A DNA stretch of 64,000 nt from Methylotenera_A sp963701715 (GTDB taxonomy: Bacteria; Pseudomonadota; Gammaproteobacteria; Burkholderiales; Methylophilaceae). Location: contig CAVPAX010000004.1 of assembly GCA_963701715.1 (NCBI GenBank), forward strand, positions 434,001-498,000. The letters run 5' to 3'. The notes under the pieces are model-generated. The model was not told the DNA's origin, did no database searches, and saw only the letters and a list, made by a program, of their open reading frames with translations. Of the stretch, positions 33,044 to 41,912 are shown in pieces. The position numbers were made by a program, and so were the translations under genes. Numbering within the stretch: position 1 is the first letter of the stretch; every line of letters begins with the position of its first letter.

Positions 33044-33781
33044 TTAACTCAGCTCATCTGCTAATTTTTGTGCAGCTGCAAAATCCAGCGTGCCCTCGTA
33101 AATAGCGCGACCTGTAATAGTACCGATAATGCCTTCAGACGCCACAGCACAAAGCTTGCGCACATCATCCAGATTTGTCACGCCGCCGCTTGCAATCACA
33201 GGAATTGTAAGCGCTCGGGCCAATGCCACCGTAGCTTCAATATTTACTCCTGTCAGCATGCCGTCACGGCCAATATCGGTATAAACAATAGAATTAACAC
33301 CATAATCTTCAAATTTTTTTGCTAAATCAATCACATCATGTCCTGTGAGCTTAGACCAGCCGTCTATGGCCACTTTACCGTCTTTGGCGTCTAAACCCAC
33401 CATAATTTGACCTGGGAAAGCATAGCAGGCTTCATGCAAGAAGCCCGGCGTTTTTACTGCAGCTGTGCCAATAATTACGTAACTGATTCCACTATCTAGG
33501 TAGCGCTCAATCGTATCCAAATCACGAATTCCGCCGCCCAATTGAATAGGAATATCACCACCAACTGCACTAACAATGGATTTAATTGCGCCTTCGTTCA
33601 CAGGCTTGCCTGCAAATGCGCCATTTAAATCAACCAAATGTAGCCTTTTCCCACCAAGATCAACCCAATGGCGCGCCATGGCACCCGGATCTTCAGAAAA
33701 TACAGTGGACTCTTCCATCAGGCCTTGTTTTAAACGAACACAGTGGCCATCTTTGAGATCAATTGCAGGAATGATAAGCAT
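33044..33781 (-). CDS. hisA: ProFAR isomerase
   Basis: HisA isomerises the ring-opened ProFAR intermediate. The 245-residue TIM barrel has aspartates in PAIDLKDGHCVRL (about residue 8) and VGLDAKDGKVAIDGW (about 128), and the phosphate loops QLGGGIRD and SGGVTN. It follows hisH after 47 bases and precedes hisF, the usual order. Confidence 0.95.
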   Translation of the reverse strand: MLIIPAIDLKDGHCVRLKQGLMEESTVFSEDPGAMARHWVDLGGKRLHLVDLNGAFAGKPVNEGAIKSIVSAVGGDIPIQLGGGIRDLDTIERYLDSGISYVIIGTAAVKTPGFLHEACYAFPGQIMVGLDAKDGKVAIDGWSKLTGHDVIDLAKKFEDYGVNSIVYTDIGRDGMLTGVNIEATVALARALTIPVIASGGVTNLDDVRKLCAVASEGIIGTITGRAIYEGTLDFAAAQKLADELS

Positions 33782-33828
33782 GATTGTTATTAATTAACTT
33801 TAGACAAAACAATAAACAGTAAAATAAT

Positions 33829-34473
33829 TTAAGGCTTCCAGTTTACGAAATTGCTGAGTAATTGCAAGCCAGCCTGTGCACTTTTTTCCACATGGAATTG
33901 TGTGGCAAAAATATTAGCGTACGCCACTGCGCTGGTAAAACGGTTGGGATATTCGGTTTCACCCGCTGTAATCGCACCGTCATCTGGCACCGCATAATAG
34001 CTATGCACATGATAAAAACGCGTAGCATCTTCAATATCAGCCCATAAAGGATGAGGCTGAGTTTGATATACCTGATTCCAACCCATATGCGGTACTTTTA
34101 ATTTCTGGCCTTTTTCGTCAAACATATGGTCATGTGCAAAACGCTTCACATTTCCTTTAAGCAGACCCAAACCCTTGGTATCGCCTTCTTCAGAATGATC
34201 AAACAATAGCTGCATACCTATACAAATGCCAAAAAAAGGCTTATTTGCAGCAGCATGGATAATTGCACTATGCAAATTACGCGAATCCAGCTCGCGCATA
34301 CAATCTGGCATGGCACCTTGACCTGGAAAGATCACGCGTTCAGCTTTTTGAATAACGGTAGCATCACTAGTAATAACAACCGCCTTACCCTTAGCCACAT
34401 GTTCGACTGCCTTAGAAACCGAGCGCAAATTGCCCATGCCGTAATCAACAACCGCAATATCTACTTTTTGCAT
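33829..34473 (-). CDS. hisH: Imidazole glycerol phosphate synthase, glutaminase subunit
   Basis: This 214-residue class I glutamine amidotransferase supplies ammonia to HisF. The nucleophile is Cys84 in FFGICIGMQLLF, and the His/Glu pair lies in QFHVEKSAQAG near the C-terminus. It is separated from hisB by 19 bases. Confidence 0.95.
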   Translation of the reverse strand: MQKVDIAVVDYGMGNLRSVSKAVEHVAKGKAVVITSDATVIQKAERVIFPGQGAMPDCMRELDSRNLHSAIIHAAANKPFFGICIGMQLLFDHSEEGDTKGLGLLKGNVKRFAHDHMFDEKGQKLKVPHMGWNQVYQTQPHPLWADIEDATRFYHVHSYYAVPDDGAITAGETEYPNRFTSAVAYANIFATQFHVEKSAQAGLQLLSNFVNWKP

Positions 34474-34492
34474 TGAGAAGCACGCTTAGTGT

Positions 34493-35080
34493 TTATAAAC
34501 TGCCTTTAGTGGATGGCATTATGCCTGACATACGTTCGTCATAAGTAACAGCCATGCGCAAGGCACGGCCAAAAGCCTTGAATATCGTCTCGGATTGGTG
34601 ATGTGAGTTATGGCCTTTGAGATTATCAATATGCAAAGTCACATGGGCGTGATTCACAAAGCCTTGAAAAAATTCCTGTATCAAATCTACATCAAATTCG
34701 CCAATTGCCGCACGGGTGAATTCACAATTAAACTCCAGTCCAGGCCGACCAGACAAATCAAGCACTACCCGGCTTAATGCCTCGTCCAGTGGCACATAAG
34801 CATAACCATAACGATTAATGCCCTTTTTATCGCCAATCGCTTTGGAGAAAGCCTGACCGAATGTGATTCCAATGTCTTCTACCGTATGATGAGCATCAAT
34901 ATGCAAATCACCTTTAGCCTGCACACTTATATCCATCATGCCATGGCGTGCAACCTGATCAAGCATGTGATCAAGAAAGCCTAAACCCGTGTCGAATTGA
35001 GAAACACCTGACCCATCAATATTAATGGCAATCGTAATTTGCGTTTCGAGTGTATTGCGTACAACTTCAGCTTTGCGCAT
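34493..35080 (-). CDS. hisB: Imidazoleglycerol-phosphate dehydratase
   Basis: This 195-residue enzyme is the stand-alone dehydratase without the phosphatase domain. The two metal motifs DHMLDQVARHG and DAHHTVEDIG are present, with the second-half DHHQ-like HNSHHQSE segment. Histidinol phosphatase must be encoded elsewhere. It is the first his gene after the hexulose-phosphate synthase insert. A 119-base gap with that gene's terminator precedes it, so some promoter or read-through is needed, but I could not define one. Confidence 0.95.
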   Translation of the reverse strand: MRKAEVVRNTLETQITIAINIDGSGVSQFDTGLGFLDHMLDQVARHGMMDISVQAKGDLHIDAHHTVEDIGITFGQAFSKAIGDKKGINRYGYAYVPLDEALSRVVLDLSGRPGLEFNCEFTRAAIGEFDVDLIQEFFQGFVNHAHVTLHIDNLKGHNSHHQSETIFKAFGRALRMAVTYDERMSGIMPSTKGSL

Positions 35081-35159
35081 ATTTATTTAAATATCAAGAT
35101 AATCAATTATTTAACAGTATTTTAACTCAAACTTGCTCACAAGCGCAAAATAGCAACAA

Positions 35160-35185
35160 AAAAGCCGACCATACGGCCGGCTTTT
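35160..35185 (-). terminator. Terminator of the hexulose-phosphate synthase gene
   Basis: On the minus strand AAAAGCCGGCC and GGTCGGCTTTT form an 11-base stem (one G-U pair) with a GTAT loop, running into a T run. It lies 15 bases past the stop codon, a classic intrinsic terminator. Confidence 0.85.
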
Positions 35186-35199
35186 AATTCAAAACAAAA

Positions 35200-36102
35200 T
35201 TATTTTGCTTCTTCAGCTGGAGCTGCCGCTTCGGCTGCTGCGCCTGCTGCCGCGTCAACCGCTTCAGTAGTTGCTGCCGCTGCGGCATCTGCTGCGCCTT
35301 CAACTGCTGCCGGAGCTGCTTCTACCGCTTGCTCAACTGCTGCACCAGCATCTGCCGCGGGCATTTCATCAGTTGAATTGCCGCCTTTAAGCAAATATAA
35401 ACCAAGCAAAACTGCACCTGCGATCAATGCCCATGGCAACCATTTTCCCATGCCACCAGCACTTGCGCTGCTGCCACGTGCCAAGCCAGTGATTTCAGCT
35501 GCTGAAGCTGCTGGGTCTGCCGCACCATAAATCGCTGCGCCTGCAACCACGATATCAGCACCCGCATCTACCACTTGCCGTACTGTTGCAGCTTTAACAC
35601 CACCAGCAACAGATACTTTAGCGCCAGTATTTAAACCAGTTACCATAGCCAAATCAGCAAACGGTGTTTGGCCTGCAGCTTGTTGGTCCAAGCCTGTGTG
35701 CACACCGATGATGTGTGCGCCTAATTTAGCTACTTCTAATGTACGTGCTTTTTTATCAGCAACGTTGATCAAATCAACCTGTGCCATTTTGCCGTATTTA
35801 TTAGCAACATCAATTACGCCTTTGATTGTGCCAATATCTGCTGTGCCCAGCACCGTGCAAATATCTGCACCTGCTTTGTAGAATGGTTCGGCTTCGTAGA
35901 AACCAGCATCCATTGTTTTTAAGTCAACGAGGATTTTATTGTTTGGAAATTTTGCGCGTAATGTTTTGAGTAATTCGATACCATTATGTTTAATGCATGG
36001 TGTACCGATTTCAAGAATGTCTACATGCGGAGCAACTTTAGCTGCTAATGCAACCGTTGCGTCAAAATCTAGTGAATCTAATGCCATTTGGGTTTGTGCC
36101 AT
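35200..36102 (-). CDS. hps: 3-hexulose-6-phosphate synthase with C-terminal membrane helix and Ala/Glu-rich tail
   Basis: Residues 1-210 are a complete synthase of the orotidine-decarboxylase superfamily, with the DLKTMD active-site motif at 60-65 and the usual MALDSLDF start. It joins formaldehyde to ribulose 5-phosphate, the fixing step of the RuMP cycle. Unlike the usual enzyme of about 210 residues, it continues with a Ser/Gly linker (211-220), a hydrophobic helix (about 221-238, WLPWALIAGAVLLGLYLL) and an Ala/Glu/Pro-rich tail to residue 300. The reading frame is unbroken and ends at a terminator. It sits between hisC and hisB with its own promoter and an AGGAGG-like site. No phosphohexuloisomerase is in the window. 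An orotidine decarboxylase is less likely, because the sequence follows the hexulose branch. Confidence 0.88.
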   Translation of the reverse strand: MAQTQMALDSLDFDATVALAAKVAPHVDILEIGTPCIKHNGIELLKTLRAKFPNNKILVDLKTMDAGFYEAEPFYKAGADICTVLGTADIGTIKGVIDVANKYGKMAQVDLINVADKKARTLEVAKLGAHIIGVHTGLDQQAAGQTPFADLAMVTGLNTGAKVSVAGGVKAATVRQVVDAGADIVVAGAAIYGAADPAASAAEITGLARGSSASAGGMGKWLPWALIAGAVLLGLYLLKGGNSTDEMPAADAGAAVEQAVEAAPAAVEGAADAAAAATTEAVDAAAGAAAEAAAPAEEAK

Positions 36103-36223
36103 GATGCTTCTTCCTCCGAACTCGATGTAATATTCGATTAAAAATTTAATATTTTGTAGTTGATTTAACTTTTAATTCAAACTAATTTTACAAAATATCA
36201 CTGCACATTTTGTACATTCGCAC

Positions 36224-36253
36224 ATCATAACCGCAATTCATGATTTTTTTCAA
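36224..36253 (-). promoter_or_regulatory. Promoter of the hexulose-phosphate synthase gene
   Basis: TTGAAA (36253-36248), an 18-base spacer and TATGAT (36229-36224) lie on the minus strand in the 172-base gap before the gene. The predicted leader is about 115 bases and AT-rich. A strong GGAGGAA precedes the start codon. Confidence 0.5.
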
Positions 36254-36274
36254 CAATTTAGTTGCTTTTAATGA

Positions 36275-37342
36275 TTAATTTAGAATTGTATTTAGGGCTG
36301 CAATAAGTTGTTTAGATTGCGCATCAGTACCAATGGTAATACGCATAAAATCTGAAATACGTACTGGGCTTTTAAAATGCCTCACAACAATACTTTGTTC
36401 ACGCAATTTTGCAGACAACTCAGCACCGCTCCTCATTTTATGTTTTGCGAAAATAAAATTGGCTCCTGAAGGCAATATCTCAAAATTCAACTCCTGCAAG
36501 TCGCGCACTAAAGCATCGCGTGTGGAAATGACTTTTGTGCAAGTCTCTTCAAAATAAGCAGTATCTTGCATGGCGGCAATGGCGCCTGCTTCTGCAAAAC
36601 GATCAATTGGATAAGAATTGAAGCTGTCTTTAACGCGAATAAGCGCTTCAATGAGGTCGCGATGGCCGAGCGCATAACCTACGCGCAAGCCAGCTAGCGA
36701 GCGTGCTTTTGAAAGCGTTTGTACGACCAACAAATTAGGGTAGGTATTGATTAATTGAACAGCGGACTCTGTCCCAAAATCGACATAAGCCTCATCAATC
36801 ACCACAACAGACTCAGTATTTATTTTCAGCAACTTCTCAATTTCGACCAGTGTTAATGGAATACCTGTTGGTGCATTTGGATTCGGGAAGATGATGCCGC
36901 CATTTGGTCTATCATAATCCATCACTTCAATCTCAAAACTGGCATTTACCGGAAGGGCATCGAATTCAATATTATATAATCCACAATAAACTGGATAAAA
37001 GCTGTAAGTTATATCAGGAAATAGCAGAGGTCTGTCATGCTTGAGCAAGGCCTGAAACACATGCGCCAAGACCTCGTCTGAACCATTACCGACAAAAACC
37101 TGATTCGTTTGCAAGCCCAAGCCATGGTATTCGCTAATCGCTGCCTTGAGTTTGTCGGAATTTGGGTCTGGATAGAGGCGCAGTGTGTCTGCGGCCTCCG
37201 CATGCAAAGCGGCTATTACTTTGGGGCTTGGCCCATAAGGATTTTCATTGGTATTGAGCTTAATCAGATTACTTAACTTAGGTTGCTCACCCGGCACATA
37301 GGGCGTTAATCTATGTACAACATCGCTCCAATATTTACTCAT
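36275..37342 (-). CDS. hisC: Histidinol-phosphate aminotransferase
   Basis: This 355-residue PLP enzyme makes histidinol phosphate. The PLP lysine is Lys212 in QTLSKARSLAGLRVGY, and NTNENPYGPSP near residue 31 is the substrate-binding N-terminal segment. It overlaps hisD by four bases and is the last gene before the hexulose-phosphate synthase insert. Length is normal. Confidence 0.95.
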   Translation of the reverse strand: MSKYWSDVVHRLTPYVPGEQPKLSNLIKLNTNENPYGPSPKVIAALHAEAADTLRLYPDPNSDKLKAAISEYHGLGLQTNQVFVGNGSDEVLAHVFQALLKHDRPLLFPDITYSFYPVYCGLYNIEFDALPVNASFEIEVMDYDRPNGGIIFPNPNAPTGIPLTLVEIEKLLKINTESVVVIDEAYVDFGTESAVQLINTYPNLLVVQTLSKARSLAGLRVGYALGHRDLIEALIRVKDSFNSYPIDRFAEAGAIAAMQDTAYFEETCTKVISTRDALVRDLQELNFEILPSGANFIFAKHKMRSGAELSAKLREQSIVVRHFKSPVRISDFMRITIGTDAQSKQLIAALNTILN

Positions 37343-38634
37343 TTCAATCGATATTCAGCAGACCGCGCATGCGCCTGCAAACCTTCTCCGCAAGCCAAAG
37401 TTGAGGCGATTTTTCCCAGCTTTTGCGCTCCTTCTGTAGACACCATAATCAAGCTGGAACGTTTTTGGAAATCGTATACACCTAAAGGAGAACTGAAACG
37501 CGCAGTACGTGAAGTCGGTAACACGTGGTTCGGCCCTGCGCAATAATCACCAAGCGCTTCACAAGTATCGCGCCCCATGAAAATTGCTCCTGCGTGTTTG
37601 ATTTTTTTGGCCATCTCTAGCGGATTTTCAACTGACAGCTCCAGATGCTCTGGCGCAATAAAATTGCAAATTTCAGCCGCCTCGTCCAAATTTTTCACCA
37701 AGATCAATGCACCACGATCAGTGATTGAAGTATTAATAATGTCTTTGCGTGGCATTTCCTGCACCAGTTTATGCATGCTTTCAGCCACTTTGTTTAAAAA
37801 TACGGCATCTGGACTGAGTAAAATGGATTGTGCCAGTTCATCATGTTCAGCTTGGCTGAATAAATCCATGGCAATCCAGTCCGGATTAGTCTTGCCATCG
37901 CAAATCACCAAAATCTCAGAAGGCCCTGCTACCATGTCAATGCCCACCACTCCAAAAACACGACGCTTGGCAGCCGCCACGTAGGCATTACCCGGTCCGA
38001 CAATTTTATCCACTTGCGGCACAGTGTCTGTTCCGTACGCTAATGCGCCCACCGCTTGTGCACCGCCAATGCAAAACACGCGATCAACGCCAGAAATAGC
38101 TGCTGCCGCTAATACCAAGGCATTTTTTTCACCATTTGGCGTCGGCACCACCATGATTAATTCTGATACACCTGCCACTTTAGCAGGAATGGCATTCATC
38201 AGGACACTAGACGGATAGGCTGCCTTGCCTCCTGGAACGTACAAGCCAACACGGTCTAATGACGTCACTTGCTGACCAAGCAGGGTGCCATCCGGTTCAT
38301 TATATGTCCAAGATTGCATCACTTGCTTTTCATGATAGCTTCTTACGCGGTCAGCTGCTGCTCGCAATGCCTCTCTCTGATTAGCAGGTAGACTATTTAA
38401 GGCAGCGGTTAATTCGCTTTTGCTGATTTCCAAATCGGCCAGATTGCTTGCGCTAGTCTTATCAAAGCGATTAGTGTATTCCAGAACCGCCACATCACCA
38501 CGCACTTTCACATCTTTTAAGATATTGGCTACAACTATATCAACACTGTCATCTTGTGCAGTTTCAAAGGCCAATAATGCCTTTAAATCAGCATCAAATT
38601 GTTTGTCTTGGGTAGATAGCCGTCTGATATTCAT
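37339..38634 (-). CDS. hisD: Histidinol dehydrogenase
   Basis: HisD carries out the last two oxidations to histidine with NAD and zinc. The 431-residue protein has GPGNAYVAAAKRRVFG and the GPNHVLPTSRTARFSS zinc/substrate segment near residue 378. It follows hisG with a one-base gap and overlaps hisC by four bases. Confidence 0.96.
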   Translation of the reverse strand: MNIRRLSTQDKQFDADLKALLAFETAQDDSVDIVVANILKDVKVRGDVAVLEYTNRFDKTSASNLADLEISKSELTAALNSLPANQREALRAAADRVRSYHEKQVMQSWTYNEPDGTLLGQQVTSLDRVGLYVPGGKAAYPSSVLMNAIPAKVAGVSELIMVVPTPNGEKNALVLAAAAISGVDRVFCIGGAQAVGALAYGTDTVPQVDKIVGPGNAYVAAAKRRVFGVVGIDMVAGPSEILVICDGKTNPDWIAMDLFSQAEHDELAQSILLSPDAVFLNKVAESMHKLVQEMPRKDIINTSITDRGALILVKNLDEAAEICNFIAPEHLELSVENPLEMAKKIKHAGAIFMGRDTCEALGDYCAGPNHVLPTSRTARFSSPLGVYDFQKRSSLIMVSTEGAQKLGKIASTLACGEGLQAHARSAEYRLK

Positions 38635-38635
38635 A

Positions 38636-39283
38636 TTAATCCTGCTTGCCCGTAACTACTTGTGTGAATGCATCCAAAATTGGCTGCAATTGTGCTCTAT
38701 TGAGCTTTAACGAAGCCTGGTTCACTACTAAACGCGAGCTAATTTCGCCTACTTCCTCGACCGCCTTTAGATTGTTTGCACGCAGAGTCGCTCCAGTACT
38801 TACCAAATCGACAATCGCATCTGCCAGGCCAACCAATGGCCCCAACTCCATTGAGCCATAAAGTTTGATCAAATCCACATGCATGCCTTTAGCGGCAAAG
38901 TGTTCCCGAGCTGCTTTCACATATTTGGTGACAACCTTAAGCCGTGCACCTTGACGAATGCTGGCCTCGTAATCAAAATCATTACGCACCGCCACCATCA
39001 TTTTGCATTTAGCGATTTTTAAATCTAAGGGCTGGTACAATCCTTCACCGCCGTGCTCATCTAACACGTCTTTACCAGCAATGCCCAAATCTGCTGCGCC
39101 ATACTGTACATAGGTCGGCACGTCTGTTGCACGCACTATAATCAAACGAACGTCATCGCGATTAGTCGGTAGAATTAATTTTCGTGAGGATTCAGGATCT
39201 TCGAGTGCGCGAATACCTGCTGCCGCCAATAACGGCGTGGTTTCTTCGAATATTCTTCCCTTTGATAATGCGATTGTAATCAT
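38636..39283 (-). CDS. hisG: ATP phosphoribosyltransferase, short form
   Basis: HisG starts histidine synthesis. I start at 39283 (MITIALSKGRIFEETTPLL), where the family begins; the open frame runs 12 codons further back into murA. At 215 residues it is the short form without the C-terminal regulatory domain, which in other bacteria works only with HisZ. No hisZ is in the window, so it should lie elsewhere. It overlaps nothing and is followed by hisD after one base. Confidence 0.94.
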   Translation of the reverse strand: MITIALSKGRIFEETTPLLAAAGIRALEDPESSRKLILPTNRDDVRLIIVRATDVPTYVQYGAADLGIAGKDVLDEHGGEGLYQPLDLKIAKCKMMVAVRNDFDYEASIRQGARLKVVTKYVKAAREHFAAKGMHVDLIKLYGSMELGPLVGLADAIVDLVSTGATLRANNLKAVEEVGEISSRLVVNQASLKLNRAQLQPILDAFTQVVTGKQD

Positions 39284-39293
39284 ATAGTTATAT

Positions 39294-40562
39294 TTAATGA
39301 GCTCTGCATACCTTAGCACCTAGCTTGGTTAATTTTTCTTCCAAATATTCATAACCACGATCCAAGTGATAAATGCGTTCAATCACCGTTTCTCCACGTG
39401 CCACCAATCCAGCTAAGACAAGACTTGCTGAAGCTCGCAAATCAGTTGCCATGACGGTTGCGCCATCTAAAAATTCCACACCTTTAACTAATGCAGTGTT
39501 TCCATCAACGCTAATATCGGCACCTAGGCGCTGCATTTCCTGCACATGCATAAAACGATTTTCAAAAATCGTTTCAGTGACTTTTGCCACTCCTTCCGCC
39601 ACGCAATTCAAAGCCATAAACTGCGCTTGCATATCGGTTGGAAACGCCGGGTGCGGCGCAGTGCGAACGTTCACCGCCTTCAATTTGCCATCACTTTTCA
39701 CAGTAATCGTATTATCTTTACCCACTTTCACTTCTGCACCTGCGTCACGAAGCTTTTCAATCACTGCGTCCAGCAAATCTGCACGTACATTATTCAGCTT
39801 AACCTCACCGCCCGTCATTGCCGCAGCAACCATATAAGTTCCTGCCTCAATACGGTCACAGACGATATTATGGTTTGTGCCTTGCAGTTTTTCTACACCG
39901 ATGATAGTTATTACATCAGTGCCTGCGCCAGTGATTTTTGCGCCCATTTTAATCAAACATTCAGCCAAATCTACTACTTCCGGCTCTTTTGCTGCGTTTT
40001 CTAACACCGTCTTGCCTTCGGCTAGCGCTGCAGCCATCATTAAGTTTTCTGTGCCTGTCACAGTGACTAAATCCATGTAATAACGGGCACCTTGCAAGCG
40101 TCGATTAGGTAAATGCAAGGTGCTGGCTTGAATGTAGCCATGGGTAATATGTATAGCGGCACCCATAGCCTGCAAACCCTTAATATGCAAATCGACAGGA
40201 CGCGAGCCAATGGCACAACCGCCAGGCAAAGATACACGTGCGGTACCAAAACGCGCCAATAGCGGACCCAATACCAGAATGGATGCACGCATGGTTTTTA
40301 CCATTTCATAGGTCGCTTCAAAAGAAGCGACTTCACTAGCGTCCAAGCTCACTTTGTGACCATCACGGACAATCTTCACACCCATGGTATCCAATAATTT
40401 GATAGTCGTATCAATATCTTTTAGCGCGGCTACACTACTGAGCTGAAGCGGCGTTTCCGCCAATAGCGCTGCACACAGAATCGGCAGTGCCGCATTTTTT
40501 GCACCAGAAATGGTGATTTCGCCATTTAAACGCAGGCCACCTTCAATAATTAATTTATCCAA
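39294..40562 (-). CDS. murA: UDP-N-acetylglucosamine 1-carboxyvinyltransferase
   Basis: MurA makes the first committed cell-wall precursor and is the fosfomycin target. The 422-residue protein has the active-site Cys116 in SLPGGCAIGSRP, so it should be fosfomycin-sensitive at the target. Conserved GAKNAALP and RADLL segments are visible. It sits between grxD and hisG, a conserved betaproteobacterial neighbourhood, with gaps of 3 and 10 bases. Confidence 0.96.
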   Translation of the reverse strand: MDKLIIEGGLRLNGEITISGAKNAALPILCAALLAETPLQLSSVAALKDIDTTIKLLDTMGVKIVRDGHKVSLDASEVASFEATYEMVKTMRASILVLGPLLARFGTARVSLPGGCAIGSRPVDLHIKGLQAMGAAIHITHGYIQASTLHLPNRRLQGARYYMDLVTVTGTENLMMAAALAEGKTVLENAAKEPEVVDLAECLIKMGAKITGAGTDVITIIGVEKLQGTNHNIVCDRIEAGTYMVAAAMTGGEVKLNNVRADLLDAVIEKLRDAGAEVKVGKDNTITVKSDGKLKAVNVRTAPHPAFPTDMQAQFMALNCVAEGVAKVTETIFENRFMHVQEMQRLGADISVDGNTALVKGVEFLDGATVMATDLRASASLVLAGLVARGETVIERIYHLDRGYEYLEEKLTKLGAKVCRAH

Positions 40563-40565
40563 AAC

Positions 40566-40874
40566 TTATGCGCCTGCCAATAAAGTTTGCAATTCGCCGC
40601 TATCGTACATCGCTCGCATAATATCTGCACCGCCAATGAATTCGCCCTTCACATACAACTGCGGAATGGTCGGCCAATTGGCATATTGTTTAATGCCTTC
40701 GCGAATCGCCTGATCCTGCAGCACATCCACAGCTACATATTTTGCATTGCAGGCATCAAGAATTTGTGTTGCAAGATTAGAAAACCCGCATTGCGGAAAT
40801 TTCGGGTTGCCTTTCATGTAAAGCACCACCGGGTTACTGGTGACGGTTTCCCTAATTTGTACTTGCGCATCCAT
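40566..40874 (-). CDS. grxD: Monothiol glutaredoxin Grx4
   Basis: This 102-residue monothiol glutaredoxin has the CGFS active site (KFPQCGFSNLA) and the WPTIPQLYVKGEFIGGADI glutathione-binding segment. CGFS glutaredoxins carry 2Fe-2S clusters, often in complex with BolA-type proteins. The ibaG/bolA-like gene directly upstream, with no gap, supports such a partnership here. Confidence 0.95.
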   Translation of the reverse strand: MDAQVQIRETVTSNPVVLYMKGNPKFPQCGFSNLATQILDACNAKYVAVDVLQDQAIREGIKQYANWPTIPQLYVKGEFIGGADIMRAMYDSGELQTLLAGA

Positions 40875-41129
40875 TTATTTCTCCATTTCTTTCAATTCTT
40901 GCCATTTTTCTGGCGTATAAGTTTTCATCGAGAGCGCGTGTATTTCAGCTCGCATGCGATCACCCAAGGCGCCATATACCAGTTGATGCTGCTGCACCAT
41001 AGACTTGCCCACAAATGCTGGGCTTGCAATCACTGCTTCGAAATGCGTGCCATCATCGCCCTGCACTTTAATGTAGTCACAGACCAAACCTTGCTTGATA
41101 TAGCTTTCCAGTTGCGCCGCACTTAACAA
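40875..41129 (-). CDS. ibaG: BolA-family protein (IbaG-like)
   Basis: This 84-residue protein has the BolA fold with the conserved HFEAVI, FVGKSMVQQHQLVYGALGDRM and IHALSMKTYTPEKW segments. BolA-type proteins bind 2Fe-2S clusters together with CGFS glutaredoxins, and grxD is the next gene. The location beside mla and murA matches ibaG (yrbA) rather than bolA itself. Confidence 0.92.
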   Translation of the reverse strand: MLSAAQLESYIKQGLVCDYIKVQGDDGTHFEAVIASPAFVGKSMVQQHQLVYGALGDRMRAEIHALSMKTYTPEKWQELKEMEK

Positions 41130-41135
41130 ACTTAA

Positions 41136-41912
41136 TTAGCCTCTTAATTTATAGCCGGATTTTAACATTTTTAAGGTCACCCATGCTAACACCAGTAAAA
41201 ATGCGATCACCACAGCAATACTTATCCAAGGTGAAATATCACCTTTACCAAAAAAGCCATATCTAAATCCATCTATCATATAAAAAAACGGGTTAAATTT
41301 TGATACGGTTTGCCAAAATGGCGGTAATGAATGAATAGAATAAAATACACCGGATAAAAACGTGAGCGGCATAATCACAAAATTTTGAAACGCAGCCATT
41401 TGGTCAAACTTATCAGCCCAAATGCCTGCAATAATGCCGAAAGTGCCTAACAGCGCGCTGCCCAAGAGCGCAAAGGCAAAAATCCATACAGGGTGTGCAA
41501 TCGGCAAATCAACAAACCAGATCGCAACCAGGTAAATAGTCAAACCAACTGCCAGACCGCGCACAACCGCTGCCGCTAGAAATGCGATAAAGAACTGCAG
41601 ATAGGTGAGCGGCGTAAGCAAAATAAAAATAATATTACCCATCACTTTTGACTGAATCAGGCTGGAAGAACTGTTGGCAAAAGCATTCTGCAATAGCGAC
41701 ATCATAATCAAGCCCGGGATTAAAAACACCGTATAAGGCACATTTTTATATACCTGCACATGACCTTCCAGCACGTGAGAGAATATCAGCAAATATAATA
41801 AAGCAGTGAGAACAGGGGAAGCCACCGTCTGGAATGCTACGCGCCAAAAACGTAAAACCTCTTTTTTGAACAGTGTGTAAGTGCCGCGCCATTCTTGATT
41901 TATCAAATTCAT
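41136..41912 (-). CDS. ABC-2 type exporter permease (YadH-like)
   Basis: This 258-residue protein has about six membrane helices and the ABC-2 family signature around FLSGVFYSIHSLPPFWQ. With the ATPase encoded just upstream (four-base overlap) it forms an exporter of the YadGH type. Substrate unknown. It is placed between mla and ibaG. Confidence 0.9.
   Translation of the reverse strand: MNLINQEWRGTYTLFKKEVLRFWRVAFQTVASPVLTALLYLLIFSHVLEGHVQVYKNVPYTVFLIPGLIMMSLLQNAFANSSSSLIQSKVMGNIIFILLTPLTYLQFFIAFLAAAVVRGLAVGLTIYLVAIWFVDLPIAHPVWIFAFALLGSALLGTFGIIAGIWADKFDQMAAFQNFVIMPLTFLSGVFYSIHSLPPFWQTVSKFNPFFYMIDGFRYGFFGKGDISPWISIAVVIAFLLVLAWVTLKMLKSGYKLRG

Noticed and set aside
35200..35490. Ala/Glu-rich tail of the synthase as an out-of-frame artefact
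   Set aside because: The frame is continuous from the catalytic domain, contains a well-formed membrane helix, and ends 15 bases before a clear terminator. Removing or adding a base would not give a better ending that I could see.
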